A stretch of 64,000 nt of DNA, from positions 2,482,001 to 2,546,000 of the forward strand of contig JAQISU010000058.1 of assembly GCA_029339505.1 (NCBI GenBank), given 5' to 3'. Position 1 is the stretch's first letter. Every line of letters starts with the position of its first letter. This document shows, in pieces, positions 1 through 12,177 of this stretch. Source of the DNA: Unio delphinus. Lineage: Eukaryota > Mollusca > Bivalvia > Unionida > Unionidae. The position numbers and the translations under genes are program-made. Under the pieces are notes generated by a model. The model made no database searches and was not told the origin of the DNA. It worked only from the letters and a program-made list of their open reading frames with translations.

Positions 1-187
1 AACAAATATTACCATCTTTTATTTTATTTTATATATGGCTGGCATAGGATGGCTTTCTCACTCATGACAATTCTATGGCAGAGTTAGTAAAAACCCTACA
101 ATTAAACAGCAAACACCACCCACCCACCTCCATCCATTTTCAATAATCAATAATGACTTAATTTATTTATTGCAAAGTCTTGTCATT

Positions 188-344
188 TTAAATAATAGAG
201 AAACATTTTTGATATCTGCTCCATACAGCCCTGACTTCAGATTTGGAAGGATAATGAAAGCCCACGAGTCCTAAGCATGATGAAAATTTCTTGAAAGAAG
301 AATTTACTAAGGTATCTTGTAGCACTTCAGCACCTTGTTGGAAT
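188..344 (-). CDS. candidate terminal exon of the minus-strand host gene
   Basis: On the minus strand a 12-base pyrimidine run followed by TTCAG is a good splice acceptor. The frame after it stays open for about 51 codons to a TAA at 190-188. The peptide (FQQGAEVLQDTLVNSSFKKF onward) has mixed composition and looks coding, not like translated intron. The first base completes a codon begun in an earlier exon. That phase does not fit directly onto the exon at 5,250-5,317, so there is either an undetected exon between them or this frame is wrong; in the other compatible frame a stop follows after about 12 codons. I recognise no domain. Call rests on splice signal and openness only. Confidence 0.4.
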
Positions 345-1235
345 CTGAAGAAAAAAAAAAAAGAAATAAAACATAACACGTAATGAAATAAGTCTAATTT
401 TAACATTATATGTTCGTCTAATACTTCCATCTATAGTCAATTAAACAAAGACTAATATTTCTCATAAAATTTTTATTTGTTTATAAACTTTATATATAAT
501 TTAAACCTATTTCAAAATACTACAGGAGAAGATCTGAATTGAAGATTAATATAAAAAAAAAATGACATGTCTGGAGAAATTTTAATTTTTTTCTTATACA
601 TGGAATTTGAAGCAACGAACTGGTTTGCTAAAGTCTTTATCATTTTTAATAGTAGCCAACATTTTAATATGTGAACTTCCTCCATTTAAAATAAATAAAT
701 GAATGGACAGCATGGTTTCCAAACCATATGTCCAACTGGCCATGTAATACAACCTGTACTGGTCTAAATTAGAAATTCCATTGTTTACAACAATAAGACA
801 ACAATTAATGTTAAGTCTAGAAGATATATGCATACACATTAGTAAAGTTTTATGTACAAATTAACAAGAGGCTAAAGATGGCCAACATCATTCACCTTGT
901 TACCTCTACCAAACAGCTTATTGTAAATGCAGTTTGCATAATTCTTGATAAGGAGGATAATTTCTGTTAAATTTTGTGCCAATGCTGCTGATTTCATATA
1001 TTATAAAATAATTGTTTTATGATTTCTCTACTTTTTAAATCTTCATCCTTTTGATAGCAGATCAACATATTTTCTCCAAAAGTGAAAGGTCCATGTGCCA
1101 ATATGCTTTGTGTCAATGCTGGTCAGAATCTGTTTTGCAGATTTTGGAGATAAAATTATGCAATTGTTTTTTTCCTTCTACATGTACTTCTAAATGTGGA
1201 TTTGTGTTCCAATAAATGTTGTTAATCACGGCTGA
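345..1235. other. intron-like DNA, no gene recognised
   Basis: AT-rich sequence with scattered stops on both strands. A minus-strand open frame at 594-839 ends just past a GTATAAG donor-like site, but it lacks a convincing acceptor, so I do not call it an exon. Confidence 0.5.
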
Positions 1236-1792
1236 ACATTTGAAAGAGCCCCAATTCCGGGATGTTTGCTATGCTAATGTGCATGCAATTCAGTAGTGGT
1301 ACCATAGCTCCGACTTATTTGTTGTGAACATAGTTTACAGCGAGCCATGCTTGATGAAATTTTTTCAAAGTTTTCCCATACATCAAATTTATTTATACGA
1401 CCAGCCATATTTATAAACTTGAAAAGACACAACCAGCAGAGACCAGTCCTCAACAACAGTGACTGTAGCTATTAATAGTCTATTGTTGTCAATTTTGGAC
1501 ATCACAGAACTAACTATTTACATCCTTCAACAATAAATATATTCATTTACAAACACGCTGCATGGAGCGCTCACAAATTTTAAACAAACACACCTTCTTA
1601 TCTGCTGGCCATATTGTATTTAAATGTAGACACTAAACAAATGCATGAATGAATTTTTTCTGGCATTTTTTAAAATTTTCACTACAAAAATGGTAAAAAA
1701 TATTGAATTCAATTATCGTTTTGTAAAAGCAAAAACTGATAATCCTTTTCAAAACCGATAATCGGATTTCCGATTTTCGTTTAACATCCCTA
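1236..1792 (-). mobile_element. hAT transposon 5' fragment with BED zinc finger
   Basis: The minus-strand frame at 1,456-1,274 encodes a BED-type finger: a VWENFEK stretch, CKLC, then a TTELHAH-like end, the arrangement found at the N terminus of hAT transposases. On the same strand upstream the fragment begins with a TTAGGGATGTTAA-like terminus at about 1,792-1,780, a hAT-style end. No DDE catalytic region or opposite terminus is visible, so this is a 5' remnant. Its left boundary is uncertain. Confidence 0.6.
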
Positions 1793-2204
1793 ATCTAGAC
1801 TGTTTATCAAGAAGCTTCACTAACAAGACGTATTTGAATGGGAATACAGAATTCCTAAATGTTAATTTGCTGCGCTAACCCAGCTATCTATGTTCCAGAT
1901 CCAGAAATCAAAATAAGGGACCAAAGTGTAAAATTATGATAAAACCTGCCTCGATAATCTACAAATAATCTGTCCAAAAATAAGAAACTTCAAGAATCAA
2001 AGATGAAATTCAATTAATTTCAGATAACACAGATTTACCTAAGCAACTCTGGAGGTGTATCAACTTAATCAATCACAAATTGGTTAAATTGTAGTGGTAC
2101 ATTAAAGTTATAAATTTATCATGTAAACAGTGTCACAGAATTAGGCGAAAATTAAATTTATTTCTTCTTGAAATACAAACTAATTTCACCATTTTTTTTT
2201 TTTT

Positions 2205-3670
2205 TCGGCGTACATGCGTTACCTGGGGTGAATAAGTGGTTTTTTCCGAGGTAAACGGCATGTAACGATTTGCATGTGCCTGACTACGAATCACGTGAAG
2301 TCAGGAACATTAGAATCACGGGGTGCACGGTAATTTTGCCGTGAATTCTGCTCATCTATTTGAGGATATATAAGGCAGAATATTTATGATTATATTACGG
2401 TACCAAAAGTATCTTATCACAGGAAAGATAGCTCGTCATTCTATCTCCAGCCAAAGGGGTGAGTGTTAAATTTATATTTCGTTTTATTGTGAATTTTATT
2501 CAGTTTATCATTTCATGTAATGATGCCTTTATTACAATGCAGATTTAAACGTGGAATATTTGGAATTATTAGTTACTTTTAGACTTTAAATGCAATAGTG
2601 TAATCTAAGTTGTAGATTGTTTTAGAAAAAACTATTATTAGTTTGGTCTCTTTATTGTAGCTGATATTATTGTAGTGGAACGTCTGATATTGTAGCGGAA
2701 CGTCTGATATTGTAGCGAAGCATCTCTGATATTGTAGCGGAACGTCTCTGATATTGTAGCGGAACGTCTCTGAAATTGTTGCTGATTGTAGCTGAACGTC
2801 TCTGAACGTATCTGATTGTAGCTGAACGTCTCTGGATGTCTCTGAATTGTAGCAGAATGTGATTAATTGTGCCATTTGATTGTGAGATCAAATTGAGGTA
2901 TCTGACTCTCTGTCTGATTGTCTGTCCGTCTACATCTGTCGTGATGTGTAAATATCCGGAAATCTAGAAGTCTGAGTGTCGGAGCTGTCTAGAGGTGTAA
3001 ACATCAGGGGTGGCATCTAGGTATTTGGGAACGTTGGTTCTAGTAGATGCTGTATGCTGTCTGTACGTATTACTGTGGTGGATCCGTGAAGGGCAAACGG
3101 CCGATAAAAGTATTGGTCAACCCTAGGTATTCGAAGAAGCTGGGCGGCGATTCAATAGTTGGTGAATTGTACGTTATACAGGGTCGAGACACGTGTGTGT
3201 TGCAATTGTAGTACAATTGAATACATTGTTATATTTACATAGTTACTTCAAATCATAATAGTATTTCAAGGGATTACATGAATCTCAATAAAAGTTAGCA
3301 GCTTGATTAAATACATGTATATGTTCGTGCTAGTTGTCGCAATCCATACATGCGATAGTATAGTTTGATGTTTGTATTTATTATCGCAATTTATACTTGC
3401 GTTAATATAACTTTCGTAAAGGTTCCTTGGATCTGTGTATAGTCCAAGAGATTCCTTTGTATCTGTGTTTTATTTTGTATTAATATTTAATTTATTCATG
3501 TATTGTGAATGGTTGTGAGTGTAATTGTGGGTTGAACGCATGAGTTATTGTGTTGATACATCATTATTTTTCATTAATAATTTATTTCATAAATTTATAT
3601 TTTTTTTTCACATATTGTTTTTGTGTTGTTCATTTAATCCACCATCCACTCGGTAACAATTCTGTTACAC
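2205..3670 (+). mobile_element. LTR-like tract with TATA box and short repeats (tentative)
   Basis: The stretch is more GC-rich at its left end, carries a TATATAA at about 2,364 preceded by palindromic promoter-like sequence, then short tandem repeats (2,655-2,870), and ends near CTCGGTAACAATTCTGTTACA. This looks like a solo LTR (U3 with TATA, R/U5), but no TG..CA boundary pair or flanking duplication is convincing and no retroelement coding sequence is next to it. It could instead be an ordinary promoter-like unique region. Confidence 0.3.
2655..2870. repeat. imperfect short tandem repeats
   Basis: Units of about 20-23 bases built on CTGATATTGTAGCGGAACGT are repeated several times and drift into CTGATTGTAGCTGAACGTCT variants. 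The two minus-strand open frames here are translations of the repeat, not genes. Confidence 0.8.
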
Positions 3671-3788
3671 ACTGGTGCAAAAAAACTTAAAAAAAAGAGT
3701 TACTATATTGTAACCAGCGATGTTTTTCTTACTCATGAAAGGGGTGATTAAAAAAAACACACTGGGATCAAACTGTTCCACATGTTTG

Positions 3789-3790
<2 letters not shown>

Positions 3791-3876
<86 letters not shown>
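3791..3876. repeat. (TA)n microsatellite
   Basis: About 43 uninterrupted TA units. Confidence 0.95.
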
Positions 3877-3880
<4 letters not shown>

Positions 3881-4309
3881 GCATAATTAAGTCTCTTTGT
3901 TGCCTACCAATTATAAGTAACAATACAAATTTGTTGACAGCTGTACAAACAAATTTGACTGATTGAAGTTTTGTATAGGTCTTCCTTTCAGAGTAAAATG
4001 TGACATCAATTACTGGCTCATTAACAGGTTAACCGTTGTACAATATGATATAAATACGATTGAATTTTATTAGTTTACCATAATCTATTTAACTGGAAGA
4101 AATCAGTTCTGCATTTTTTGTACTTTTTACATTATATGTATAATAGTGACATGATCAAGAAAATTAATGATGATGAATTGAGTTACAGACTATCATAACT
4201 TTTTTGGCCAATACATGTAATTGTTTAAACTTATGTGCATGATATAATAAATTGGAATAAACATCAGTTAATAGACATATTCATTAATTTATTTAAGTGA
4301 CTGCTGAAT

Positions 4310-4512
4310 ATACATGTACAGCTGGCAAATAAATCTACAGCTAGCAAAAACATGCACAGCTAGCAAATAAATGTACAGCTAGCAAATAGATGTGCAGTGA
4401 ACAAAAACATATACAGCTGGCAAATATATATACAGCTAGCAAATACATGTACAGCTAGCAAATACATGTACAGCTGGCAAATGCATGTACAGCTAGCAAA
4501 TAAATGTACATG
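4310..4512. repeat. 20-bp minisatellite
   Basis: About ten copies of a unit close to ACAGCTAGCAAATACATGT. The minus-strand frame of Cys-rich peptide repeats is a by-product. Confidence 0.85.
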
Positions 4513-4628
4513 TATATCAATATGATGACATTGTAAAATAACCATGTTTATGATTCAGTTATCTTCAAAAATCATTAATATGGACATTTTCACTAGGAAT
4601 GAAGGTATCTGGATTAATATGGTTCCAC

Positions 4629-4630
<2 letters not shown>

Positions 4631-4666
<36 letters not shown>

Positions 4667-4695
4667 CATACATGCACACACACACACACACACAA
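4631..4695. repeat. compound (TA)n / (CATA)n / (CA)n microsatellite
   Basis: A TA run passes into CATA and then CACACA. Confidence 0.9.
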
Positions 4696-5249
4696 CCAAA
4701 AAATCTTCATGCCAGGTTGCTTTTTGTCAAGATTGGTAAATTTCTAGGTCAAGCAAAGGAGTTAAATGAAAAAAGATACAGGTAAAAAAATCTAGTAGTT
4801 ATGGTCATGTGTCAGGTCAATTGATTTCAACAGACCAACTGAAGATAGTTTAATACATTTATATGTAAGTAACCTCTATTAAATGGTATAATGTTAATCA
4901 GTGGATTATCCTAATCAATTAAACATATGATTAAGGATAGCAAGGTAACCAAAATGAAAGCATACAGTGTGAATGAAAACTTTAGTCTCATTGATAGGGT
5001 TCATTTTAAAGGGGTGAGATCAAAAAATTTTGTTCAGATACATTTAGTTAATTCAGTTAATGTTAAATAACAAAATTGAATTCACTCTTTTGCATTAAAA
5101 AAGAAAAGAACAGCACTGATAATAAAAGGTGTACAAATGTATTAACAAAAGAGAGGGGTAAGTAAGAGAAACAGAAAGGGCCCCATAGACAGAATTTAAT
5201 ATCCTTGCTATGACAAGGAACTATATTATTGTGTTCTATTTCACTATAC

Positions 5250-5317
5250 CTGGATAAAGACAATCTGAATCATGCAGACAATCTACTGCCAAGTTACAGG
5301 AATCTTCACTGTCTAAC
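5250..5317 (-). CDS. internal exon of the minus-strand host gene
   Basis: On the minus strand TTTTTTTTGCAG precedes and GTATAGTG follows a 68-base open segment coding LDSEDSCNLAVDCLHDSDCLYP with split codons at both ends. The first split codon needs two bases from upstream, and the exon at 18,230-19,223 ends with exactly two bases, so the two join in frame through a lysine codon. This agreement is the best evidence that it is real. The peptide is acidic and belongs to no family I recognise. Confidence 0.5.
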
Positions 5318-5750
5318 CTGCAAAAAAAACCAATGTATTAAACAAAGTTCGGAATATTACTGGCATGCATGCCAATGTGTTATATTATCCGCATTCAGAC
5401 TATTGTTGTCATTCAATAAAAATTTTTACAACAACCAAGTACAAAGTCCATGTAAAAATAACAATTTTATTTATTCTAAGAGCATTAATTCAATCTGTTT
5501 CAATTTATTGTTGTCTAATCATTAACCATGCAAACAAATCTTTCAATGAGTCCTGAATAACTAACAAATGACAACACAAGTATATTTTTAATTCTAAAGA
5601 ATCAACATCTAACTTGAAGCACTTGTTCAGAGAGATAATTACTGATTTCATTTCATTAAAAGACTAACAAAATGGTACATGTATTCTCATCATTACTGCT
5701 AAATTTTGATGATTTTTCGACTTGGTCCATGCTATTAAATTAGCTGGCAA

Positions 5751-5948
5751 TTACTGTACCACACATTGGAGATTTCAAATTGCTCACTCAATACAGTGGA
5801 TGGGATTTAAGTGTAATTACAGTACCACACATTGGAGATTTCAAATTGCTTACTCAATACAGTGGATGGGATTTAAGTGTAATTACAGTACTACACATTA
5901 GAGATTTCAAATTGCTTACTCAATACAGTGGATGGGATTTAAGTGTCT
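5751..5948. repeat. three 66-bp tandem repeats
   Basis: Three near-identical copies of a 66-base unit containing CACACATTGGAGATTTCAAA and CAGTGGATGGGATTTAAGTG. Confidence 0.9.
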
Positions 5949-6265
5949 ACCATATCTGATGGAAATCCTCTAAGCCAAGTGGACAGCCATAAAATCTAGT
6001 GGAACTCAATTGATTGTATTGCAGCAGGGGTTTTTATACCATAAATCCAATTTTCTCTTGGCTATTAAAATTACTTGTTCATTAAATGTTTTATATAATT
6101 TATGAAGCATCTAAATATTTATGGGATTCTTTGCTCTGAAATTTGTTATGCCTCTCTTGTAACACATGTCAATACATTTTTGTGGTGAAGTCAATTAATA
6201 TTAAATGACAATTTTTACAAGTTAAAAAGAGCATTCACATTAGTTCAGTTGACCGGTATACAATT

Positions 6266-6550
6266 CCAGTGGCTTAGTGGTTAGTGTGTCCACCTAGGAG
6301 GTTATGGGTTCAAACCCCAACAGCATCATACCAAAGACTTATAAAAATGGTACTAACAGCTGCCTTGCTAAGCACTCAACATTAAGAGGTTAGGGTTAGG
6401 ACTGGTCGGCATGGTGTCAGGATAGTTTGACTGGTGAGACATGATGTTACATATCTGCGGCAAGAAGTCCCAGTGCTAGATATCAACTGGCACAATGCAG
6501 ACATTGTAGTGATATGACTGAATCTTTTTTAAAGCTACATTAAAATATCA
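6266..6550 (+). mobile_element. tRNA-headed SINE, family 1
   Basis: A tRNA-like head with box A (GGCTTAGTGGTTAGTG) and box B (GGGTTCAAACC) is followed by a body containing ACCAAAGACTTATAAAAATG and, near the end, CAGACATTGTAGTGATATGA. The same body recurs at 28,006-28,310 (plus) and at 19,375-19,650 and 56,350-56,625 (minus), which shows dispersal. It is not a functional tRNA gene. Confidence 0.75.
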
Positions 6551-6682
6551 AAATATACATGCACACACACAAACACACTCAATCGACAGGTAAATACCAT
6601 GTGTTGTTGTGGTTAGTCTACCATTACATAATTATATTGCTACAACTTTCCAACTGATGCAATAAAACTTAATCCATCTACT

Positions 6683-6860
6683 ATGACAGGGACATATATC
6701 CAGTACATGATGACTAAATCATCTACTATGACAGGGACAATGATGATGACTATATATCCAGTACATGATGACTATATATCCAGTACATGATTATATATCC
6801 AGTACATGATGACTATATATCCAGTACATGATGACTATATATCCAGTACATGATGACTAA
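6683..6860. repeat. minisatellite around TATATATCCAGTACATGATGAC
   Basis: Several copies of a 22-base unit, with interspersed partial units. Confidence 0.85.
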
Positions 6861-7330
6861 ATCATCAATACAGTAGATTAATTTCCACTGCAGAAATAGC
6901 ATTTCCTAAAAGTCGTGATACATGTACTGTATCTATAACCTACATAGTTAATACATTCTTCCTTTACCCCATTCTTGCTACTTAGACACATCAACAAGAA
7001 GACTTTGAGCAGCATGTCAATGTGACATGCAAATGAAAAATACTAAAATTATAACAAAATTGTTTATGACACAGGCATCATTGAGAATGTGTCTGCTATC
7101 TCTTATATTTTCACCATCATGTGGTGGACATTGTGACATAGATTATAACATTTTCCATAGGCAATGCTATTCAGTCCCATTTCCTTATAAGTGTTAGTTT
7201 TCTCCTGCCTCCTTTCTTGTGTTTGGTGTTGTTTGTGTGCAAGTGTGTATGTATGGGTGAACAGAATGTATGCAGGGTAAACTGTTGTTCCACTTCAATT
7301 ACTTATTCATGCTGGTAACAGTGATGGTTC

Positions 7331-7364
<34 letters not shown>

Positions 7365-7378
7365 AAATAATAATAATG
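7331..7378. repeat. (AAT)n microsatellite
   Basis: Run of AAT units with one interruption. Confidence 0.95.
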
Positions 7379-7949
7379 CTTTACTTATAGAGGGTGACTC
7401 ACTCGGTGATCTAGTGAGAAATGAAATGTGACTACTGTCACAGTTACGTTTATTCAGAATATTGGAAAAAGTATAAAAAGTGTAAAAGTTATATTTATTT
7501 GCAGAATTATATATTTTACAGATGACAAAATTGTTTCATAATAACGTGTCTGCAATGTTTATTTATATTTCAAAAACTGAAAGTAGTCCCAGAATTTATC
7601 GAAGTGTAAACAATTCCTGATCAACATCACGTGACCGTTTACATCCAATCATATTACAAGAAAATTGGTTGAATTCATAAAAATTGGAATTATAATGTTA
7701 TAAAATCAAGATCCAATATACATCTTTTATACTGTCATGACTCAAAAGGCCCTTTCTTATAGAAACAATTCTATCAATACATTAACATCTGATTTCCTAT
7801 TCTGTAAAAATTAAACAAATAAAATCACAGAAATTATTGAAATATTGCAAAAGTGCATAGAACAGTTACAAAAAGACTATCTTTTCTTTACATAAATAAT
7901 TTTTGTTCACTTTCCATTCTCAGGTAGGCTTGCCAGTGGATATCCCAGT

Positions 7950-8926
7950 TAGGGCTGTTAAAAAACATGGAAAACTTACATGGGTACCCGTTGCGCCATT
8001 TAACGGGTACCCGGGTACTCGTTAGAACATGAAAGACATGTCCAACCTTTGAGCAACAATTTTGTTCCCACTAAATTACGCGTAAATGTATATGGATTAT
8101 TCTTTTTCGGTAAATCCACCTTCCAAAAATATCGTTTATATTAACATTTCATTAATCCCACAGACGTATTTTTAGAAAAGACCGCTTTACGTAACTACAA
8201 TATACGAGTAATGTTGTCCATGGACTTGTACTTTCCTACAGTAACATGCTCCACTTATAGCAATCCTTGTTCTACTTTCCCACGAATTCTATTTATAGCA
8301 TCTGTATGGCTTAGTGAGGAGAGAACAGACTATATTTATTTATGTGGATACTATATAATATGTCCAAATTATATGTACAACAACTTTTGGAAATTTACTT
8401 ATTGTCGATATCCCGTGACTGTATGACCAAGGTTGCGAGATTTGTGTAGTCACGTGACTAGAAATGCAAAATAGCCAGATCCGGAACATATTTCAGGAAT
8501 GATGTACTTTTGTCTCCTCTGTCAGAAGATTAAAAGCATAGCAAATGCTATGTTCACGATTTTTGAGAATATAAATCATATTCCTATCGATTTCATGTTG
8601 GTATATCTTGATCAAAGATAGTTCAAGTTTGCTGGGCCAGCATGTAAGCTGCTACCCATGCCGACATCAAATGGTGTCGGCCAATTCCAACTTTTTGATA
8701 GGAAATGCGCTCTGACCCTACACCCCAACAAGAATGTCCAAATATCAAAAATGGGGTGGCAAGGGTCGACTACTCAGACCAGTGTGCTGCTGATGATATA
8801 TCATATTTTGATAAGTGTTGTCGACAACTTATTTTTTGTGAATGGGTACTCGTCCTTAATTGTCAATACCCGGGTTTTTCGCTACGGTCGGGTACCAGAG
8901 TACCCGGGTACCCGTTGACAGCCCTA
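7950..8926. mobile_element. non-autonomous hAT element with intact 8-bp target duplication
   Basis: The element begins TAGGGCTGT and ends ACAGCCCTA, and is flanked on both sides by ATCCCAGT (7,942-7,949 and 8,927-8,934), a perfect 8-bp duplication as expected for hAT insertion. Both ends carry subterminal GGGTACCCG-type palindromic repeats. No transposase is encoded in its 977 bases. A diverged copy of its right end lies at about 47,255-47,306. Confidence 0.85.
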
Positions 8927-9502
8927 ATCCCAGTACCTGCCTGTTGGTAATAACCTGGGTAATAAAGTGAGTCATTGGGTACACATTTAATATATAATTT
9001 ATTTTCTTTAAGCCCCTGGCATATAAAGGTAGCAGCCCCCATCATTTTTCTGATATTGGTAATAAGTGCAAACACGTGATTTCTTCAAATAGGTCTATTT
9101 AATAGCATTCCAAAAAAGCAGTTTAATTTTTGTAAATATCTCTCTTAGAAAACAAGTTATGCAACTTTTAAGTTCCAAAATATTTATAGATTTCAAGAAC
9201 TTGTATCTTAAATAATGTATTCAGATTATGTGGCAGTCATGGAACTGAAGTAAAATGTTCATTCCATAAAGATACTGTAACTTTCTGTTTTGTAGAGATA
9301 TTATGAAATATGATGTTCTGGTTCAATATTTCCTGCTGAATGCATTGCTCTCATTAAATCTGTTTGTCTGACTTCAAAATTTTCATTTATAAATGAAAAG
9401 AATATAAACATTTCACAACTTTTATGACATTTAACTTAATACAAATATATCACATCAGCAATATTGTTCATATGAATAAAACAACTTAGAAAACAAAAAA
9501 TG

Positions 9503-10209
9503 CAATGTTTATTCATAATTGTCTAATTTTAGGTTTATTCATAATTGTCTCATTTAATGTTTATTCATAATTGTCTAATTTAATGTTTATTCATAATGGT
9601 CTAATTTAATGTTTATTCATAATTGTCTAAATTAAATGTTTAGTCATAGTTGTCTAATTTAATGTTTATTCATAATTGTTTAATCTGAGGTTTATTCATA
9701 ATTGTTTAAATTAATGTTTATTCATAATTGTCTAATTTAATGTTTATTCATAATTGTCTAAATTAATGTTCATTCGTAATTGTCTAATCTAATGTTTATT
9801 CATAATTGTCTAAATTAATGTTTATTCATAATTGTCTAAATTAATGTTTATTCATAATTGTCTAATTTGATGCTTATTCATAATTGTCTAATTTAATGTT
9901 TATTCATAATTGTCTAATTTGATGTTTATTCATAATTGTCTAAATTAATGTTTATTCATAATTGTTTAAATTAATGTTTATTCATAATTGTTTAAATTAA
10001 TGTTTATTCATAATTGTCTAATTTGATGTTTATTCATAATTGTCTAAATTAATGTTTATTCGTAATTGTCTAATTTAATGTTTATTCATAATTGTTTAAA
10101 TTGATGTTTATTCATAATTGTCTAATTTGATGTTTATTCATAATTGTCTAATTTAATGTTTATTCATAATTGTCTAATTTAATGTTTATTCATAATTGTC
10201 TAATTTGAT
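9503..10209. repeat. 26-bp minisatellite, about 27 copies
   Basis: Unit close to AATGTTTATTCATAATTGTC plus TAATTT, with substitutions such as TTGATG for TTAATG that are themselves arranged in higher-order order. Confidence 0.95.
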
Positions 10210-11059
10210 GAATAGGATTCAAGATGGCTTCATCTTTTAAATCTTATGATGTTATATTAAGCTCCTTGCAGAATGGACCAAAGAATGCTGCCATCTTTCA
10301 CTTAGAACTAACATTTCAATATCATATACCTGCAAAAGAATTTATCACTTTCAGACTTTGTATTTTGTTTTGTTTTGTATTTTGAAAACATTATTGATCC
10401 TATCAAATGTTATCAAAACATTGGGAATTTAAGAACCCACTTTAAGCGAGCATGTAATTACTTTGTTACCCTTGTCAAAGTATTAACAAAAATTGTCATG
10501 CCAAAACTATGCATTTGTCTAATAGTAATGTGATAATTTATCATATTCATCAGACATTGTCCCATTACAAAATTTAAACAAATGCAATAACATAATGAAT
10601 ATAAGGTTGAACATATTTTAGAACTGATGACCATTTGTTAGCTCAGATATTTACATAGAAAACTTCAGCCTATTTGTAGTGGACAAAAATCTATGCTATG
10701 TGTGTTCAATTTACAACTGTATACTGTCTAAACTAACTGTCCAACAAGTTCATCTTAGCATGTTCTTCTGGAACACCAATTTGTACAAGATTAATACTAA
10801 GTTTAGCTTTGGAACATCAGTTGTGGAAAATTTATCATCATTTTCAGTTGTTAGCAAATTCAAATATGGTGGACAATGTCGACATGAGATGATTAAAATG
10901 TTTTACAAATTCAATGTTTGTTGCGATTGGTTTATAAACATTTCTGTTATATAAATTTGGTTGCAGAATAAAGCTTGGAATAGGCCGATTTTGAAGCTAT
11001 GATACATTATTTGAATTGCCAAACTTTTGGTCAAATCTGCATAAAGTTTGATGTTGTTA

Positions 11060-11293
11060 TAGTTGTTGTTGTAGGGTTTAATGCCATTTTTCAGCACATG
11101 CAGCCAGTATTAATTGGTGGAGGAAGAACCCCCAAAAAAACCACGGAAAGAACCAATGACCCATGAGAAGCTATTGGCAAGCTTTCTCACATACCCACTT
11201 AGTCTAATCTGAGACTCGAACCCACACAGAGGTGAGATGGCAGTGATCTGTAACGGAGAGCGCTTTAGACCACTCAGCTACATGGGTCCCCAT
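11060..11293 (-). mobile_element. tRNA-headed SINE, family 2
   Basis: On the minus strand the element starts with a tRNA-like head (box A TAGCTGAGTGGTCTAAAG, box B GGGTTCGAGTC) and continues with a body containing GTGAGAAAGCTTGCC and a tail GGCATTAAACCC. A second copy is at 29,950-30,205. Confidence 0.75.
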
Positions 11294-12100
11294 AAAGTTT
11301 GAGGTAGTATTCCTTTGTGTAGGAATATCATGGGAAGGTGCTACAATCACTGACTGAATTGTTTACATCTCTGATTGGATTTAAAATTTCATGAATATTC
11401 ATTAAGTTTTAACAAGTCGCATTTTGTAAAAAGAAGAGAGGTATTATGTGGTATGATCAGAACTTATTTCCAGTGACACGTGAAATCTGGTACTTTCGAT
11501 GATTATGAAGAAATAATTCCATTAACACAGTGTTAAATATAAAAAGAAAGCATGCCCATTATATGTAACGTTTTTTTTTACAACATATTGCAATCAGATG
11601 ATAAGTATTGATGCTGCAATGAAAATTCTACACTTGGTCAACAGTTTCATCAGATTTCTAGGTAAACTGTCATCTTGTCTGTGTTAGAGGCAGCACTCAC
11701 ATTGTTTTCAAGTTGACAAGCCTCTTGATCAAGTTGTGATTTAATTTTAATACATAAACATGTCTACCCTTGTTAACTTGCTGACCACACTATAAGTGAG
11801 AATGTGATTTACTGAGAGACCTCCAAAAAATAAGTGATGACATCTCTGTTAGACATGAAGAAAAATAACAGAGATTGGGTGTGGCAGTTTAAGGACAGAA
11901 TACTTGTTTAGCATTCACGTAAAAAATAACTGTCATTGAAGCACTTTTCCTAAGTTGTTTGATATTCTGTATACATTATATTTATTTTTAAAATGCTCAA
12001 AATCGACAAGATCATTAACATTATTCCAACTGGTTTCAATAACCTTCAAGTGTATACCAAAACATCTGTGTATTAAACTGCTGCTTTTTACTGCTGTTGA

Positions 12101-12177
12101 TTAGTCTGGTTCCTTACTTGGTGTATGATAACCAAGTGACAAGCAGGAAGTCTCGAAACAGAGAACCAGACTAACAT
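12101..12177. repeat. short inverted repeat (hairpin)
   Basis: TTAGTCTGGTTC at the left end pairs with GAACCAGACTAA at the right, with further imperfect pairing inside (TTACTTGGTG with CCAAGTGAC). Confidence 0.6.

Larger units (their letters stand above)
3877..5249. other. intron-like DNA with satellites, no gene recognised
   Basis: Apart from the minisatellite at 4,310-4,512 and the TA/CA tract at 4,631-4,695 I see only AT-rich intronic sequence. Confidence 0.5.

Noticed and set aside
10210..10335. Minus-strand exon after CTTTTGCAG (YDIEMLVLSERWQHS...)
   Set aside because: No donor follows at the end of the open stretch and phase cannot be tested.
11215..11293. tRNA gene
   Set aside because: Box A and B are present but the sequence is the head of a SINE repeated at 29.95-30.2 kb.
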